A stretch of DNA of 64,000 bases from Quillaja saponaria (GCA_029379385.1 CM055607.1:16058001-16122000), one strand, 5' to 3'; shown: positions 1 to 11,579, counted from the first letter of the stretch. Notes: generated from the letters alone by a model not told the origin. Translations and numbers: made by a program.

Positions 1-2032
1 TCCCTATCAAAGCTGGCTGCCTCTTGTTTCCTCCATTCTTCTTCTCTCAAAACCCTTTCTTTTTCCTTTTGTTGCATTGTTTTCCTCAGTCTCTCCAGAC
101 ATGCATCTTGCTTCTCTATTAGCTTCCTCATTTGTGAGTCAATGAAGTCTTTTATTGACTTCCAGCTACTCCCACTACTTGACCTTCTCTTTCTCTTCTT
201 TTCCATTGAACCATTTTGCATTAACATTGGTGCTCCATTTCTGAAATCATTTCCATCCGAGGAAGATGTATACAATTGATATTCGTCATCAGTGGAGTTC
301 GTGAGGCTGAGGCTAACACAACGATTAAAATGACCGGATTGGAAGATTTCTTGCTTTGTTTGGGAATGGGAGTGGCTTAACGCTGTTATTGGAAAAGGAA
401 GAGAGGAAGTACTGGTGGTGCAAACAAAGTTAGTTTCTGGGATTGGTGAGCTTATTGGGTTATTAATGTTATTTTCCCCACAGAGAGCTTCAAATTGACG
501 AAAGAACCTGTAATGCTTCCCATCTTGTCTTCCTGATTTACCTTCTTTTGTCTTCTTGTAATACTTGTACAAGTTCTCAAATTTCTCCCTGCATTTCTTC
601 CCACTCCTTTGATATCCATACTCCTCAGACAAGATCCTATATACATATAACAAAAAAAGCAATGCCATAAATAAGAGCTGACATGAAACTTGCTTAATGC
701 TGGGGGAAAAAAGAAAAGAAAAGAAAACCCTAGATAGGATTGTGAAGGAAATGAGCGATGAAGTTCATATATGTGATGAATGATAATGTTGACTTTTGGT
801 AATTAATTAAAAATTGTATTTATACAATGCAAAATTGCAGTTAACCAAACTAAGTATATACAATTCTAGTATATGAATAGTCATAGGACCATTCAAATTG
901 CTTTAGATATAGAGAGAAAGATGTTTTTATTTTTTTCTTTGAGGGGAACTCTAATTAGGTATGCTGCTATGTTGCTATGTTTTTTCATAAGAAAAAAACA
1001 TTAGATGATTGCTAACTGCTAAGGCATAAACTAAAAAGGAAAATGTAATTGAAGCAGGAAAATTGAGGCTAGGAGAAGAAAACTTGTACCTAATTAAGAC
1101 TTGCATTTAAAAGGGGTTACAGAATTTCCAAGTGGTAGAAACTAGATATACCAGTCAATTAGCATCGACCTTAAATTTTTACAAACCCAACTGATCACGG
1201 AACTTGTTAGTTCTGTCATTTTCTATAGCTCAAACAAGCTAAATGCAACCATAAACTGTACCAAACTTTTCAAGAAAACACAAGCAAAAGGCAACAAAAT
1301 GAGCAGCAGTCAGTCACTTACTGATAATTCTTGAGCAGCAAGTCACATGGATTCTTATTTAGTTGGGACTCGAAATTACTACTAATTCAGCATACAGAAA
1401 AAATTGAAAATTGAAAAAAAATTACTACTACTACGGTCTGCTGAGGAAGAAGAAGATAAAGAAATGGAGAAAAGCTGAAGAAAGTAGATGTTGCCAATGC
1501 CAGCTAATTAAGTGGGGTATAGAGAAAATTATTTGATTTGTATGTACCTAGAAACTTCATCCCAAAAGGGACCCTTTTGATTAGCCTGCTTGAACTTAGA
1601 GTCAAGACGAGATCTGATCTCGAGGAGAGTAAGAGTCTCTTGTCTTGACCATCTTCCAATGGAGACATCTCCTCCAAGGCTAGTCTCACCTTCTAACCCA
1701 CTTAAGGGGGGAGTTGAAGCACTAGTGGTAGTGATAGGAGTGGCTGCAGTATTAATGGCAGCAACAGTAGGTGCAGAATCAGAAGCTGCAAATTCATGAT
1801 TGTGAAACCCTGTACTAATAGTGTGTATGTGAGGCATTATACCAATACCTATTACGTGACCACCAAACATCATCATCTCATTCTCATAGTGTTGCTGATG
1901 ATGGGTCGGTGTGAGGTCAGCTGTAGGTTGTGTTGGTAAGAATGGAAAATGGGTTGACGTTGAATCGATCAAGAGTTGCCTAAGATCGGCTACTCCGTAC
2001 TGTTGCTGTTGGTGATGATGATGATCCTCCAT
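1..2032 (-). CDS. PTL: PETAL LOSS-like trihelix transcription factor, 5' part
   Basis: Probable nuclear DNA-binding factor of the GT2-type trihelix class, close to Arabidopsis PTL, which restricts growth between sepals. Two exons are visible on the minus strand: 2032-1548 and 636-1, the second running off the window. The 911-bp intron has GT at 1547-1546 and AG at 638-637, and joining restores an Arg codon and an open frame. The ATG at 2032 was chosen because MEDHHHHQQQQYGVADLRQL resembles the PTL N-terminus; the frame is open further up to 2248, but that stretch is low-complexity Ser/Leu. The N-terminal trihelix (about residues 126-215) begins GRWSRQETLTLLEIRSRLD and continues across the splice into ILSEEYGYQRSGKKCREKFE. 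A basic KKRKRR stretch and a charged central helix follow near the edge. About 373 residues are present; the second trihelix expected for the family lies outside. Confidence 0.9.
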
Positions 2033-2040
2033 TAATTTGA

Positions 2041-2101
2041 ATAAAAATTGAGAGAAAGAAAGAAAGAGAGACAGAAAGATGGAAAGAGAGAGAGAGAGAG
2101 A
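2041..2101 (-). repeat. GA/CT microsatellite in PTL 5' leader
   Basis: Directly upstream of the chosen PTL start the plus strand is a run of GA and GAAA units, which is CT-rich on the coding strand. Pyrimidine-rich leaders are common in plant genes. It would sit in the 5' untranslated region if translation starts at 2032. Confidence 0.7.
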
Positions 2102-3342
2102 GCTGAAACTGCAAAGGAGGTAGCGGCAGACTCGGATCGTGTCGAGTCGTCCAAAAAAGGCTGAATTTTTTTTGAAGCACAGGACAATGGTCCCATGTCT
2201 GTGTACATCAAAATGCTTGCGTAAGACAAGAAATGAATGCTTATTCATTTTGAGTTTTCAATTTTCTTTGTTGAGTACTTGTTCTACGTACGTAGGGTTA
2301 ATTTGTAGTGTTTGGGAAGAGGAGTTGCTAGCCATTAAAGAGAAAACAGTGGAGTGTATAGTGTATGGTAATGTTTCCATTGTTAACAACAGACATAGAG
2401 GGTGTGAGGGACGGAGTGAGAACTGGTGTAAACCAAGAAGAGTGTCTTTGATTCTGTCTCATTTTTTGTCTGACCAATTATTCACTACTCCTACATTAGG
2501 ATGCTCTTCTTGACTCTTGTAACTTGTTTTTAGACAAAATTTGTTCTAGAAAGATAATTGTATTATCAATTTAGTTTTTATAAGTTAGGTATAAATTATA
2601 ATTTTCTACCAAATTTCTGGGTTGGCTGACTTGGCCCTGAAATTGTTGACATATGTCTTGTAAGATATTCTTACCAAGTTGTCACTTATCTTATCTTTTT
2701 ATTTACTTTTTAATATTAATAAAAATGATTTTTTTTTTTTTTTTTTGAAAATCAATACAAAAAGAAAATAAAAATATGACATTTCATAAAACATCATTTC
2801 ATGCCAAGAAGATCTTAAAAATAAGGTTTTTCTTGTTTTTGTTTAGGTTCAGGTGTGTTCGTGTTCGTTCTCAGCCCTTTTCTCATATTTTAGTTTTGTT
2901 TCAATTTCAAACAACACAAATACATATCTCCTGTGTAACAAATATCAATTACATTCTTAATTTTTTTAATGACTAAATTGATAGAAAATGTTAATATCTT
3001 ACACTATATTGATACAATTAAACTTTCAAGAACCAAATTAATAGGACCCTTATCTTTTATGGATTAAACTAGTACAACAGTTTTTTTGTTTTTACCATTA
3101 ATATTAAATAGAATTAATGCTTTACTCTTTAAAAGATAAGGTTCCTATCAATTTCATCCTTAAAAGCTTAATTTTATCAATTCAAAGTAAAATGTTACAA
3201 CCCACAATTATTTGGTCCCTAGCTACGTCATTTTATGTCCAAATTTGATAGCATAATGCAACAGGCACACACTTTTTTCACAAACCTTTGCTCACATCAT
3301 TTAGCAAAATCATCTTTTTTTAGTCTATTTCAACCGTATATG

Positions 3343-3402
3343 GGTGGAGGATGTTCCATCTGATATTTACATGGTGGAGGATGTTCCATCTGATATTTAC
3401 AT
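3343..3402. repeat. Perfect 30-bp tandem duplication
   Basis: Two identical 30-bp units, 3343-3372 and 3373-3402, each beginning GGTGGAGGATGTTCC. No substitution is seen between copies, so the duplication is probably recent. Confidence 0.9.
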
Positions 3403-3451
3403 GCTTGTATCCAAAGATTGTTCTTAATATATAAGCCTTTCATCTCAAAAA

Positions 3452-3596
3452 AAAATTAATTAAAATATTAAAATATTAAAATATTAAAATATTAAAATAT
3501 TAAAATATTAAAAAATTAAAAAAATTAAAAAATTAAAAAATTAAAAAATTAAAAAAATTAAAACATTAAAAAATTAAAAAATATATATATATATGA
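3452..3596. repeat. A/T minisatellite (AAAATATT and AAAAATT units)
   Basis: A simple tandem tract: about seven TTAAAATA units grade into AAAAAATT units and then an (AT) run. It is low-complexity DNA with no coding content. Confidence 0.9.
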
Positions 3597-3753
3597 GAAC
3601 ATAGTATTAAATTCCTGAAAGTGATACATAAATTTATATTTGAATTATCACGCTTATCAATATATTTTAAGAAATTTAAAATAAATATATAAGAACTCAG
3701 TATTATATTCCTGAAAGTGATACATAAATTTATATTTGAGTTATCATGCTTAT
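3597..3753. repeat. Direct repeat of about 62 bp, two copies
   Basis: A segment containing TTCCTGAAAGTGATACATAA occurs at about 3597-3660 and again at about 3692-3753 with a few differences. About 30 bp of AT-rich sequence lies between. It directly follows the A/T minisatellite. Confidence 0.75.
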
Positions 3754-4387
3754 ATTCGAATTTTTATGTACTTATCATTATGTATAAAAAAAATGTTGTG
3801 CATGTAGAATTATTAAATTTGACAAGGAAAATGAAAACTAGTGTGACACATTTCTTTTTACTAAAAGATAAATCCATTAGAAAACTATTAAAAAAAATTA
3901 AAGAAAAAAATTCAAGTTTAATTTCTAATTTTAGAAAACCATCATAAAAATAACCCCTCCCAAACATAAGAAATATTTGAAATTCTGGACAAATAAAGGC
4001 TTGCAGCTAGATCCAGGAATCGAAGTCATCTCCCCTAGTTGTATGAGGCATCCATTATCTGACTTTGAATCCAAGATCATAGCTAGGGATCATAGCTAGG
4101 GGACCATACTTGTGAATTGCAATATCTTTATAATTTAAGCCACAAACCCAACCCAACAATTTATAATAAAATTGCCACTCTCATGGCAATTTACAATAAA
4201 GTTGCCACTCTCATGACTTAATCTGGTCGAGTGTAATGTTGAAGATTAAAATCATATTAATATTAAAATAGTGAAGAATTAAGATAAAAATAATAATAGA
4301 AAAATCTATTTTTATTACTATTAAAAGAACAATAAATAAAGATAGGAATAAATAAAATAAAAATTAGTTACTCTTAAAAAAATTTAT

Positions 4388-4614
4388 TATTGAAAACTTC
4401 AATAAATACGATTTTGTTAAATAAAAAGAGTTCAGTTACTATGATGATTGTCATGATTTTATTATTATTATTATTAGAAATTCTAATAAAGTAGGGACTT
4501 CATATTGAAAACTTCAATAAATATGATTTTGTTAAATAAAAAGAGTTTAGTTACTGTGATGATTGTCATGATTTTATTATTATTAGAAAATCTAATAAAA
4601 TAGGGACTTCATAT
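4388..4614. repeat. 115-bp tandem duplication
   Basis: Units at 4388-4502 and 4503-4614 both start TATTGAAAACTTCAATAAAT and end with GGGACTTCATAT. They differ by a few substitutions and a different number of TTA triplets. The sequence is non-coding and AT-rich. Confidence 0.85.
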
Positions 4615-5535
4615 AAACAGTTCAATTATCATTAGAAGTTTTATTTTTATTACAAATACATTACCATAAAGAAATAAAGCGTAATTTTGTAAAATTAAAA
4701 CAATTATAAAAAAAAAAATTTTAAAAATCAAAACTTTTTACCATATCGGTGTTTCTATAAATAATAGTGATTCTTATAAAATTGTTACTAGAGAATTAAT
4801 TGAATGATGTACTGACACATCAGGTTTGCAATCCAATACACATAATATTTTTATACTGCATCAGCGAAAATGTCATTTTTAAAAAATAGTTAATGACGTT
4901 TAAAGCTTAAATCTCTCAAATGAAATAACAAATTAATAACCACTTTGACAAATTAATTCTTTTATATTAACTTTAAAAACATAAGCAAGTATTGAATCTT
5001 GATTGAAATAGCAAAAAAAAAAAAAAAAAAAGTTTAATTAGTTAAGTAAATATCGATTCACACTTTGAGACATAAACCATTTTATTCAAAAATTGAAAAT
5101 CACCAATAAAGACAAGAAAAACAATTCTCATCAAATGTTTTGAAAAACCTTTGAATGCAAATGCAGTGAAAACGGTTCTATTAAGGTCATGGCATCCCAG
5201 TGGAATGGAATAGAAGAAGAAGGTCCATGGTCATGGACTGTGTCCGGAAAAAAAAAAACAATTTGATTTTGAGCGCATTAAGGGAAAAGTAGTTGCTGTG
5301 TCTCCGAAGGTATCATATTAAAGATAGGCGCACATAGATTGAGAGTGAAGGAATGGTTAATTAATAACAGTGGGCCGAGTTACAATTTGAAGATGGTTGC
5401 AATGGACTTGGCCTAATGAAGCCTCCCAATCTGGTAGGCTTTAAACATCCGAGGGGAGATTATCCATTGACAGGGTAAATTTGTAGTGCTGATTGGACAA
5501 CATTGTATCTTAGAGCAGGCATCACTCATATTGTA

Positions 5536-7167
5536 GACAACGGATCCCGTGGAGAGTAAGTCCATGGAGAGCTCCCTCGAGAGGAGTAAAACGACTTCGT
5601 TTTAAGATAATAGAAAAAGTAAAATTGCTAGGCTTTGTGACTCTACCCTTTGTACTCTCCATCTCCTCATACAGACTTGGTTATTGGAATGGAGAAAGAT
5701 TGGAACTTTCAAACTGGGCTTGAAGCTCCCTCTCTCTACTTTCTCTACAAGTTTTGGTTTCTTCTCAACTTTCATTGATCTACTTCTCCATCAAAGAACC
5801 CAGAAGTCTTGCCTTCCATTTCATTTTAAGATTTCACCTTCAACTGAAAATTTTCATTTTCTATTTTACAACATTATAAAAGGATCTAGAAAATTAGGTA
5901 AATATCAAATTACATGATCTATTTGGTGGGTTTGAAAGAGGGAGGGAGGTCTTCTTAGTAGTTTAAAAAATAATGTAGAAGTCTCTGCCATTGGAGAGGA
6001 AGAGACAGAGTCGTATAAAGTAGGGGTGAGCAGGTGGTTGGTTTGGTTCGGTTTTGAGCCTTTTCCCAACCGACCCGTTCTTTTTGGTTTGTCAAAACTC
6101 AGGCTAAACAACCGATATATTCGGTTTCTAAATTTTTCCAACCTCAATAATATTGATTAATTTTCGATCGGTTTCCGTCTTTTATCACAAAAAAATAGTG
6201 CAATGAAATCTCAAATTTTAGATGCCAAAGACACAAAATCAGTACTGAGAACAAAATTATTGACTTTAATGATTTCTTAAAAAGTAACAAAAGAAGTCAA
6301 AAATAAATCTAAAGAAATATAATTATTCCTATTAACAACAATTGGATTACAGGCAAGAGAGGGATCAAACATGAAGTGAAAACGAAGCAGAAAATCCGAT
6401 GCTCCTTTTTTATGAAGAACAAAACTCTGTTCAATTTCGATGTTCGGTGAAAGAGATCAAACGTTTCACCATCTGATCAGACTTCTCATAAATCATCCAC
6501 CAAAATTGTTCAAGCAGGTGAAGAGAAGGGAGAAGCAGAGAAAGCATCAAAGCTTTGAAGAAGTAGAAAAAAAAGAAGAAAGAAGCATGAGATGATGCTA
6601 TATTCTATCTTCACTCTCTGCTCTCTCTTCACTCTCTTTGGCTAGCGGTTGAGTAGAAAAGAAAGAAACATGCAAGTTGCAAATTAGGTTTTGCTTTCAC
6701 ATGACTTTGGGCCTACACTTCATAAAACTTCATGGACTGAGACTAGTTAGCTTTTATTTTTATTTTTATGGGCTTGAATTAGATAAGATAGTGGGCTGAA
6801 TCTAAAACTTTGGACTTTTGTTATATAATTCGGTCGGGTTGGTTATCCTATTAGCAAAATTTGCATAACTCGTAAAACCGACCCGTCTTGTAAATAATGT
6901 AAAATTTTCAACCGACTGCTCATCTACCTTTTTCAGTTTGAGTAGGATTCGGTTATTTTGGGTCAGGTACGAGTTGGATTTTTGGTTTTTCGAGTATGAT
7001 GCTCACCTTTAGTATAAAGTCCTGCAAAAAAAAAAAAAGGAATAAGCAAAATTAAGGCATTTCTGAATTTAGCAAAATTTAAAAAAAAAAAAAAATCTTA
7101 AAACACGGTCGTTTTGCTCCTCTCCAGGGAGCTCTTTATGGACTTACTCTCCATGGGATCCGTTCTC
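5536..7167. mobile_element. Mutator-like (MULE) non-autonomous transposon, 1632 bp
   Basis: Terminal inverted repeats of about 75 bp bound the element. The left end reads GACAACGGATCCCGTGGAGA and the right end, reversed, reads GAGAACGGATCCCATGGAGA, continuing with high similarity through GAGCTCCCT and AAAACGAC. A perfect 9-bp direct repeat, CATATTGTA, flanks it at 5527-5535 and 7168-7176. Long TIRs with a 9-bp target duplication are the Mutator hallmark. No transposase reading frame is present. Removing the nested hAT insert and one copy of its duplication leaves about 633 bp of MULE. Whether the interior is a captured host gene fragment could not be decided. Confidence 0.9.
6021..7011. mobile_element. 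hAT-type non-autonomous element nested in the MULE, 991 bp
   Basis: The left end TAGGGGTGAGCA and the reversed right end TAAAGGTGAGCA form 12-bp terminal inverted repeats with two mismatches. They are flanked by a perfect 8-bp direct repeat GTATAAAG at 6013-6020 and 7012-7019. An 8-bp target duplication and a TA(G)GGG-type terminus fit the hAT superfamily. Subterminal regions on both sides carry inverted GGTTCGGTT / ACCGACCC-like blocks. No transposase frame is visible. It inserted after the MULE did. Confidence 0.85.
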
Positions 7168-7261
7168 CATATTGTAAGAACAACTTCTGATCATATGCCT
7201 ATCATCGTTCTTTGATTTGAGGCAGCTTGGACTAGGTATAATCTTGCTAGAAAGTAATTAA

Positions 7262-7832
7262 TGGTGTGCTTGGAATAAAATAAAAAATAAAATTTATTTG
7301 ATTTTAAATCAATTTTGCAATTCAATTTATTTTAAATGAATTCTCTTATTTAAAATGAAAATCATACTTAAACAATTTAGTATGATTCTCTTATTTGGAA
7401 CAAAATAAAAATTCATTTTAGTTTAAACATTTTTCTCATATTACTCTCAAATTTTTTAATTAATTAACTAAAAATATAAAAAAGTGGAGATTAATCGTTG
7501 TTTAATGAATAAAGATAAATTGAGAGGAAAAGTCTTGTAATTGATTAGATGAATATTTGAGATAAAATGGTGATGACTCTTTATTGATTTATTTAAATAA
7601 AAAATATTTGTAATATTAAAGATAAAAATGTCACTTGAGGTGGACAAAATAATAATTTATCTCAATAATGAAATCTAACTTATCTTGTGTGGAATTTATA
7701 AATGAATAAGATGTGAATTTCAAATGAATTTCATTTTAATTTTACAAAATTTCATTTGTTCCAAACATAAAATTTTATAATTAATTTGAAATGAACTAAA
7801 TTCTATAGTTTATAGGAGTTCCAAACATACTA
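7262..7832. mobile_element. PIF/Harbinger-like MITE, 571 bp
   Basis: The ends are TGGTGTGCTTGGAA and, reversed from the right, TAGTATGTTTGGAA. They are flanked by the trinucleotide TAA at 7259-7261 and 7833-7835. A TWA target duplication and short GTTTGGAA-containing inverted ends suggest a Tourist/Harbinger MITE. The interior is AT-rich and shows loose internal inverted symmetry of ATTTCATTTT-type blocks. A related element lies at 19695-20925. Confidence 0.65.
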
Positions 7833-7864
7833 TAAACAATCTGGAATAATGAGTGGATAGGTTC

Positions 7865-8240
7865 TCATGCTTTCAAACTTAACAGGTAGTCATCTATATC
7901 TGCTTTCAAACACTTATAACTAGATACAGATACCCTAAATGCAGATAGTATTATATGCATTTACGTAGATGTAACTATATGTATCCCCCACGCAGACGCA
8001 ATTATATGTGTTTGCCATCCAGACGCAGATTCCATACACCAATAATAGTTAACAAAATATCAGCATATGAGTGCAGACGCCTACAAGTATATGCAATAGT
8101 ATAAACGTCTGCATTGAAGACACAGAAAACATAGATTCAAATAGTTGATAGTTATCTGTGTCTGCATATTGCAGATGTAGATAATTAAAATGCAAATTGG
8201 ACAATACTTATATACATTTTTTTTTAATTGTTATTGACAT
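7865..8240. other. GCAGATGCAG-rich tract, CACTA-subterminal-like
   Basis: Short degenerate motifs such as TGCAGAT, CAGACGCA and ATCTGCAT recur in both orientations over about 370 bp. Very similar motifs form the subterminal regions of the CACTA element at 47627-56789. The tract is therefore probably a remnant of a related element end, but no terminal CACTA motif could be fixed at its border. Confidence 0.4.
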
Positions 8241-8749
8241 CTGCGAAGTTCAAACACAGTTACTTAAATGACATACATAGTTGGGAAGAGAATTAATTCA
8301 TTTTAAAAAAAAAATTATTTAATTATTTAATTTATATCTGTAAATGCCTGTTCAAAAGTATGTTTTAAATTTAAAATCAAGCTTTTTAAATAAATAAAAT
8401 ATTATTTTACAAAAAATTATCAAAACAATATTTACAATATATCAAAAAGTATATAGATCTAAGTCTTTCCCTGACGCTAAATTTTCATCATTTCGACCTT
8501 GCTTAGTCATTTTGCTGATTGTAGGTGTGAAGAACTGGATGTAGGAGGTGCAATCTGAAGTAATTAAAATAGATATGTTATAAGTTATACTTAACTTGAT
8601 ATGCATAAAAGTTAAAAATTATGACACTACAATAAATTACCACATATGCGTTTGTCACAAAGTAAATTCAAAAAATATAGATTGCAAATAGTGTTTCTGT
8701 AAAGAGAAGCTGTTATGACGCATGTAATTAAAATTTTTATGGACCAATG

Positions 8750-9010
8750 TTATTGAGTTGAAGTATGTAGGTCCTAAAAACAAAGTTGTCTTGTTCAAGT
8801 ATCGATAATATGATTCTTTTGACAAGGGACTTAAAGTTGACCCTAACATGGTTTGATTAAGATAAAAGACAAGTCCAAACTTAACTCAGATGAGTCATTT
8901 ATGTTGGGTTATCAAGAGATACAAGTATTTTATACAAAATATCTATCTAAGAAAAGAGGAAGGCTTGATTGGTGAGTAATATGTAAAGCACTGAAACCTA
9001 AGAAATTTTG
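8750..9010 (+). pseudogene. CACTA transposase C-terminal fragment (DUF4216-like)
   Basis: Frameshifted plus-strand coding debris. One frame gives KVVLFKY followed by DSFDKGLKVDPNMV. Another, slightly downstream, gives DESFMLGYQEIQVFYTKY, a lysine/arginine-rich stretch and then LDW. This matches the general pattern of the DUF4216 region that ends CACTA TNP2-type transposases. The block VFYTKY..LDW is close to VYYTKYPKLKNKERLDW in the CACTA element at 13.6-19.2 kb, so both probably belong to one family. It holds stop codons and is not functional. Confidence 0.6.
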
Positions 9011-9294
9011 TTAATTTAACAATGACTGAAGATGTAATGTCGATGCATTCCAACTTTTTTCAAGATCAAGAAACCTAATTTTCAGCTAAGGTTTTCCTTG
9101 AAGATGATGAACAATCTATCTGAATCATTTCACGATGAAAATGTGATAGAAGAAGTTAATCAAAATGAGCCTCTTCAGTCAAAGAGTAAAAATCAAGCAA
9201 AATAATAAATAAATAGGCTTGAATAATTTTTACTTTATCCTGGTATGAACTCTAAAATAAAAACCTGTATGAAGTAAAAAAGATAAATTCAAGC

Positions 9295-9332
<38 letters not shown>

Positions 9333-11450
9333 TTAAACAAGTGATATATAGTCTTGAAAATAACATATTTCTTTAATATTATTGTGATTTAAAAGGATGC
9401 AAAGATTTTATTTATTTTAGAAATTTTTATTCTTTCATTAATAATTATGTAGAAAAATTTATTCGTTTTTTATTTTATATTAAATTTTTGAAATTTTATG
9501 TTATTGTTTTGAACCTAAAACATTTTAAAAATTATAAACATGAAATCGGTAAGATAATATTTTATTTTAATATTGAAGACTTATTTACAAGAAAATCAAG
9601 ATATAGCTTATTTCTCTTATAAAGTCTAGACTTATAACTTCTTAGTGGTATTATAAGGGTTGTTTTTTTTTTTTTTTTTTTTTTTTGGTGGGTATCACTA
9701 AGAAATACTAATTTACTTATGTATGTGTAAACTATTTTATTTTTTATTTTATTAGCAAGAATAAATTTAAATAATTAAGTTTAACATAATATTAAGAAAA
9801 AATAAGTAAAATAGAGAGTAATATAGAAAAAGCAAGTAGTTAGTACTCATTTAATAATAAAGAAAATTATATTTTGGTACTTTAAAGAAAAATTGAGTTT
9901 TTTTTTAATGCTTTTGCAGAAATTATTCTTCACTTTGTGACAAGCCCAAGTTACTAGATTAAGCGATGCAACTACTTAAGAAGTTATTTATGTGTACTAA
10001 ACATATATAACTTGTCACCAATGTGGGATTAATAAGTATTTTAAGATTTTTATAACAAATATGTTGTTGTTGAGATTTACACTTGAAACACATTGAAAAG
10101 AGATGGTCTTCAAACATTGATATTGCTACCTGTTAATTAATGCAAATATGAATCACAACTCAATCCGATTCATTACCAAACCCTAAAAATATTTCGATAC
10201 ATCAATGGCCGCAAGTGTATCTTTCAAACGGGACAGCTCGCGGCACAACTCAGCCGCAGGTGGCAACACGGTTTCAGGAGTAGAATATTTCAAAGCGAGC
10301 AATTAATCTTTCATTGAAATAAAACAAATATAATTGAATTCTATACATTCTTGATAAGGAAGTATTTATGTCTCGTTGGTGGGGTGCACAAGCCCCAAAT
10401 AGCTCACCTTATTAGAAATATTTTATTTCAAAACTCGTGTTGCATTTCGTTTATTGAAATTTAGTGGTGTAAAATAACTTGGCCAAAGTCAATTTTAGTT
10501 ACTCGAAACTAACCAAATATAGAAAAACAATATGCAAAATTGTCTACTAATTACACCACTACTAGTATTTTCAAGTTTCTTTTTCTATGTTACCAATGAT
10601 CAATTTGGAAAAATAGCTCCTTCTCGTTTACTCCATATAGCTCACTTCCTCTTTCTTTGTTTATTTGGATTTGCCTAGATTTCTCTATTTTACAGTTCTT
10701 GAGACACCAAGACAATGGCTTGCGATCTCTCAGATTCATTGAAGATTGAGACTTGAAATAACTTGCTATTTGACTTTTTTTTTAAAAAATATTGAGTCTT
10801 AAAACTTGTCCATACTTTTTTTTTAAATTTAAATAAGAAACTTTCAGGTGAAGTGTTCGGAGCAAAATACAACAATCAAGAATCGAGCTCTAAACTTAAA
10901 AAGATCCAACAGGGTCTTACCGTGGCAATCGGTATTATTTTATTAGGCTACAAGCCCATTGGGTATCACACTTAATTCATCAATCAACAAGGAACACCTT
11001 ACAAAATAAAAAGTTTATTATTTGGTGCTTTAAGTTATACACTATACACCCTTAACCTATTCATATTCATATTCGATGTACTAGATCTTGCACTCTAACA
11101 GCTATGTTGAAATACATAGTCTATCTTTAATGTCTTATCATCGGCCCTGGTTTTGCTGTTCTGGTGTTGTGCATGATCAACAAGCAGACCCAATTGGTTG
11201 AAGGACAAAAATGGAAAACATACAGGGAAAAGAGAGAGAAGCTGTTCAAGAATCAGTAACTAGAAACAGAGTTCCTCTCCTTAACATATCTGTGTTAGAG
11301 TTGGTGTTTGGTTAGTGATGCATATTGCTGAAAGACACTTTACTGTTTGATGTTTGACGTTGTTTTAAGGTAAGCAAGCAGTTTCTTTGTATATCAGCTA
11401 CAAAAACGCAATTCAAGTATCCAACCCATATGTCCACCACAAAGCTGGCT
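9011..11450. other. Intergenic region between CACTA debris and ERF gene
   Basis: Mostly AT-rich non-coding sequence. It holds a 30-base A run at 9301-9330 and an imperfect 12-bp inverted repeat (TTCTTAGTGGTA / TATCACTAAGAA) at 9639-9704 around a long T run. A short GC-richer coding-like island near 10190-10320 is listed separately. The last few hundred bases should contain the promoter of the downstream ERF gene. Confidence 0.5.
10190..10320 (-). pseudogene. Short exon-like coding island, unidentified
   Basis: A GC-richer patch in AT-rich surroundings. On the minus strand it reads STPETVLPPAAELCRELSRL, continuing as KDTLAAIDVSKYF and a stop, with protein-like composition and an amphipathic feel. 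On the plus strand an ATG at 10205 opens a 33-codon frame beginning MAASVSFKRDSSRHNSAAGG. The minus reading looks more natural. No family was recognised and no start codon or splice site could be set, so it is best seen as a gene fragment. Confidence 0.3.
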
Positions 11451-11456
11451 TACACC

Positions 11457-11466
11457 CCTATATTAA
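11457..11466 (+). promoter_or_regulatory. TATA-like box of ERF gene
   Basis: CCTATATTAA lies about 115 bp before the ATG at 11580. The same decamer occurs in the same orientation upstream of the second ERF gene (59812-59821 on the minus strand), which supports a real core promoter role. No transcript data are available. Confidence 0.45.
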
Positions 11467-11579
11467 CACACCGCAGTTCAGCAACAACTGGTTTGCACTT
11501 CCCACTACTCACAACTATCCTTAATTCCTTTGCCTTCAGATTTTACACTCAAATCCAAGCCCCCCCAACTCCCCAATAA

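Larger units (their letters stand above)
2102..5526. other. AT-rich spacer upstream of PTL
   Basis: No coding sequence was recognised here. The first few hundred bases should hold the PTL promoter, but no clear TATA box was picked. The rest is AT-rich intergenic DNA with homopolymer runs and the local duplications listed separately. A 32-bp-spaced repeat of ATAAARTTGCCACTCTCATG lies near 4165-4220. Confidence 0.5.

Noticed and set aside
1590..1799. 69-codon plus-strand frame opposite the PTL exon
   Set aside because: It lies antisense to a well-supported coding exon and has no family features; it is a shadow of that exon.
3343..3402. Short direct repeats considered as a CRISPR-like array
   Set aside because: Only two adjacent units with no spacers, in a plant genome; it is a plain tandem duplication.
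9301..9330. 30-base A run as the poly(A) tail of a retrocopy
   Set aside because: Upstream sequence is CACTA transposase debris, no target duplication was found and no cDNA-like gene precedes it.
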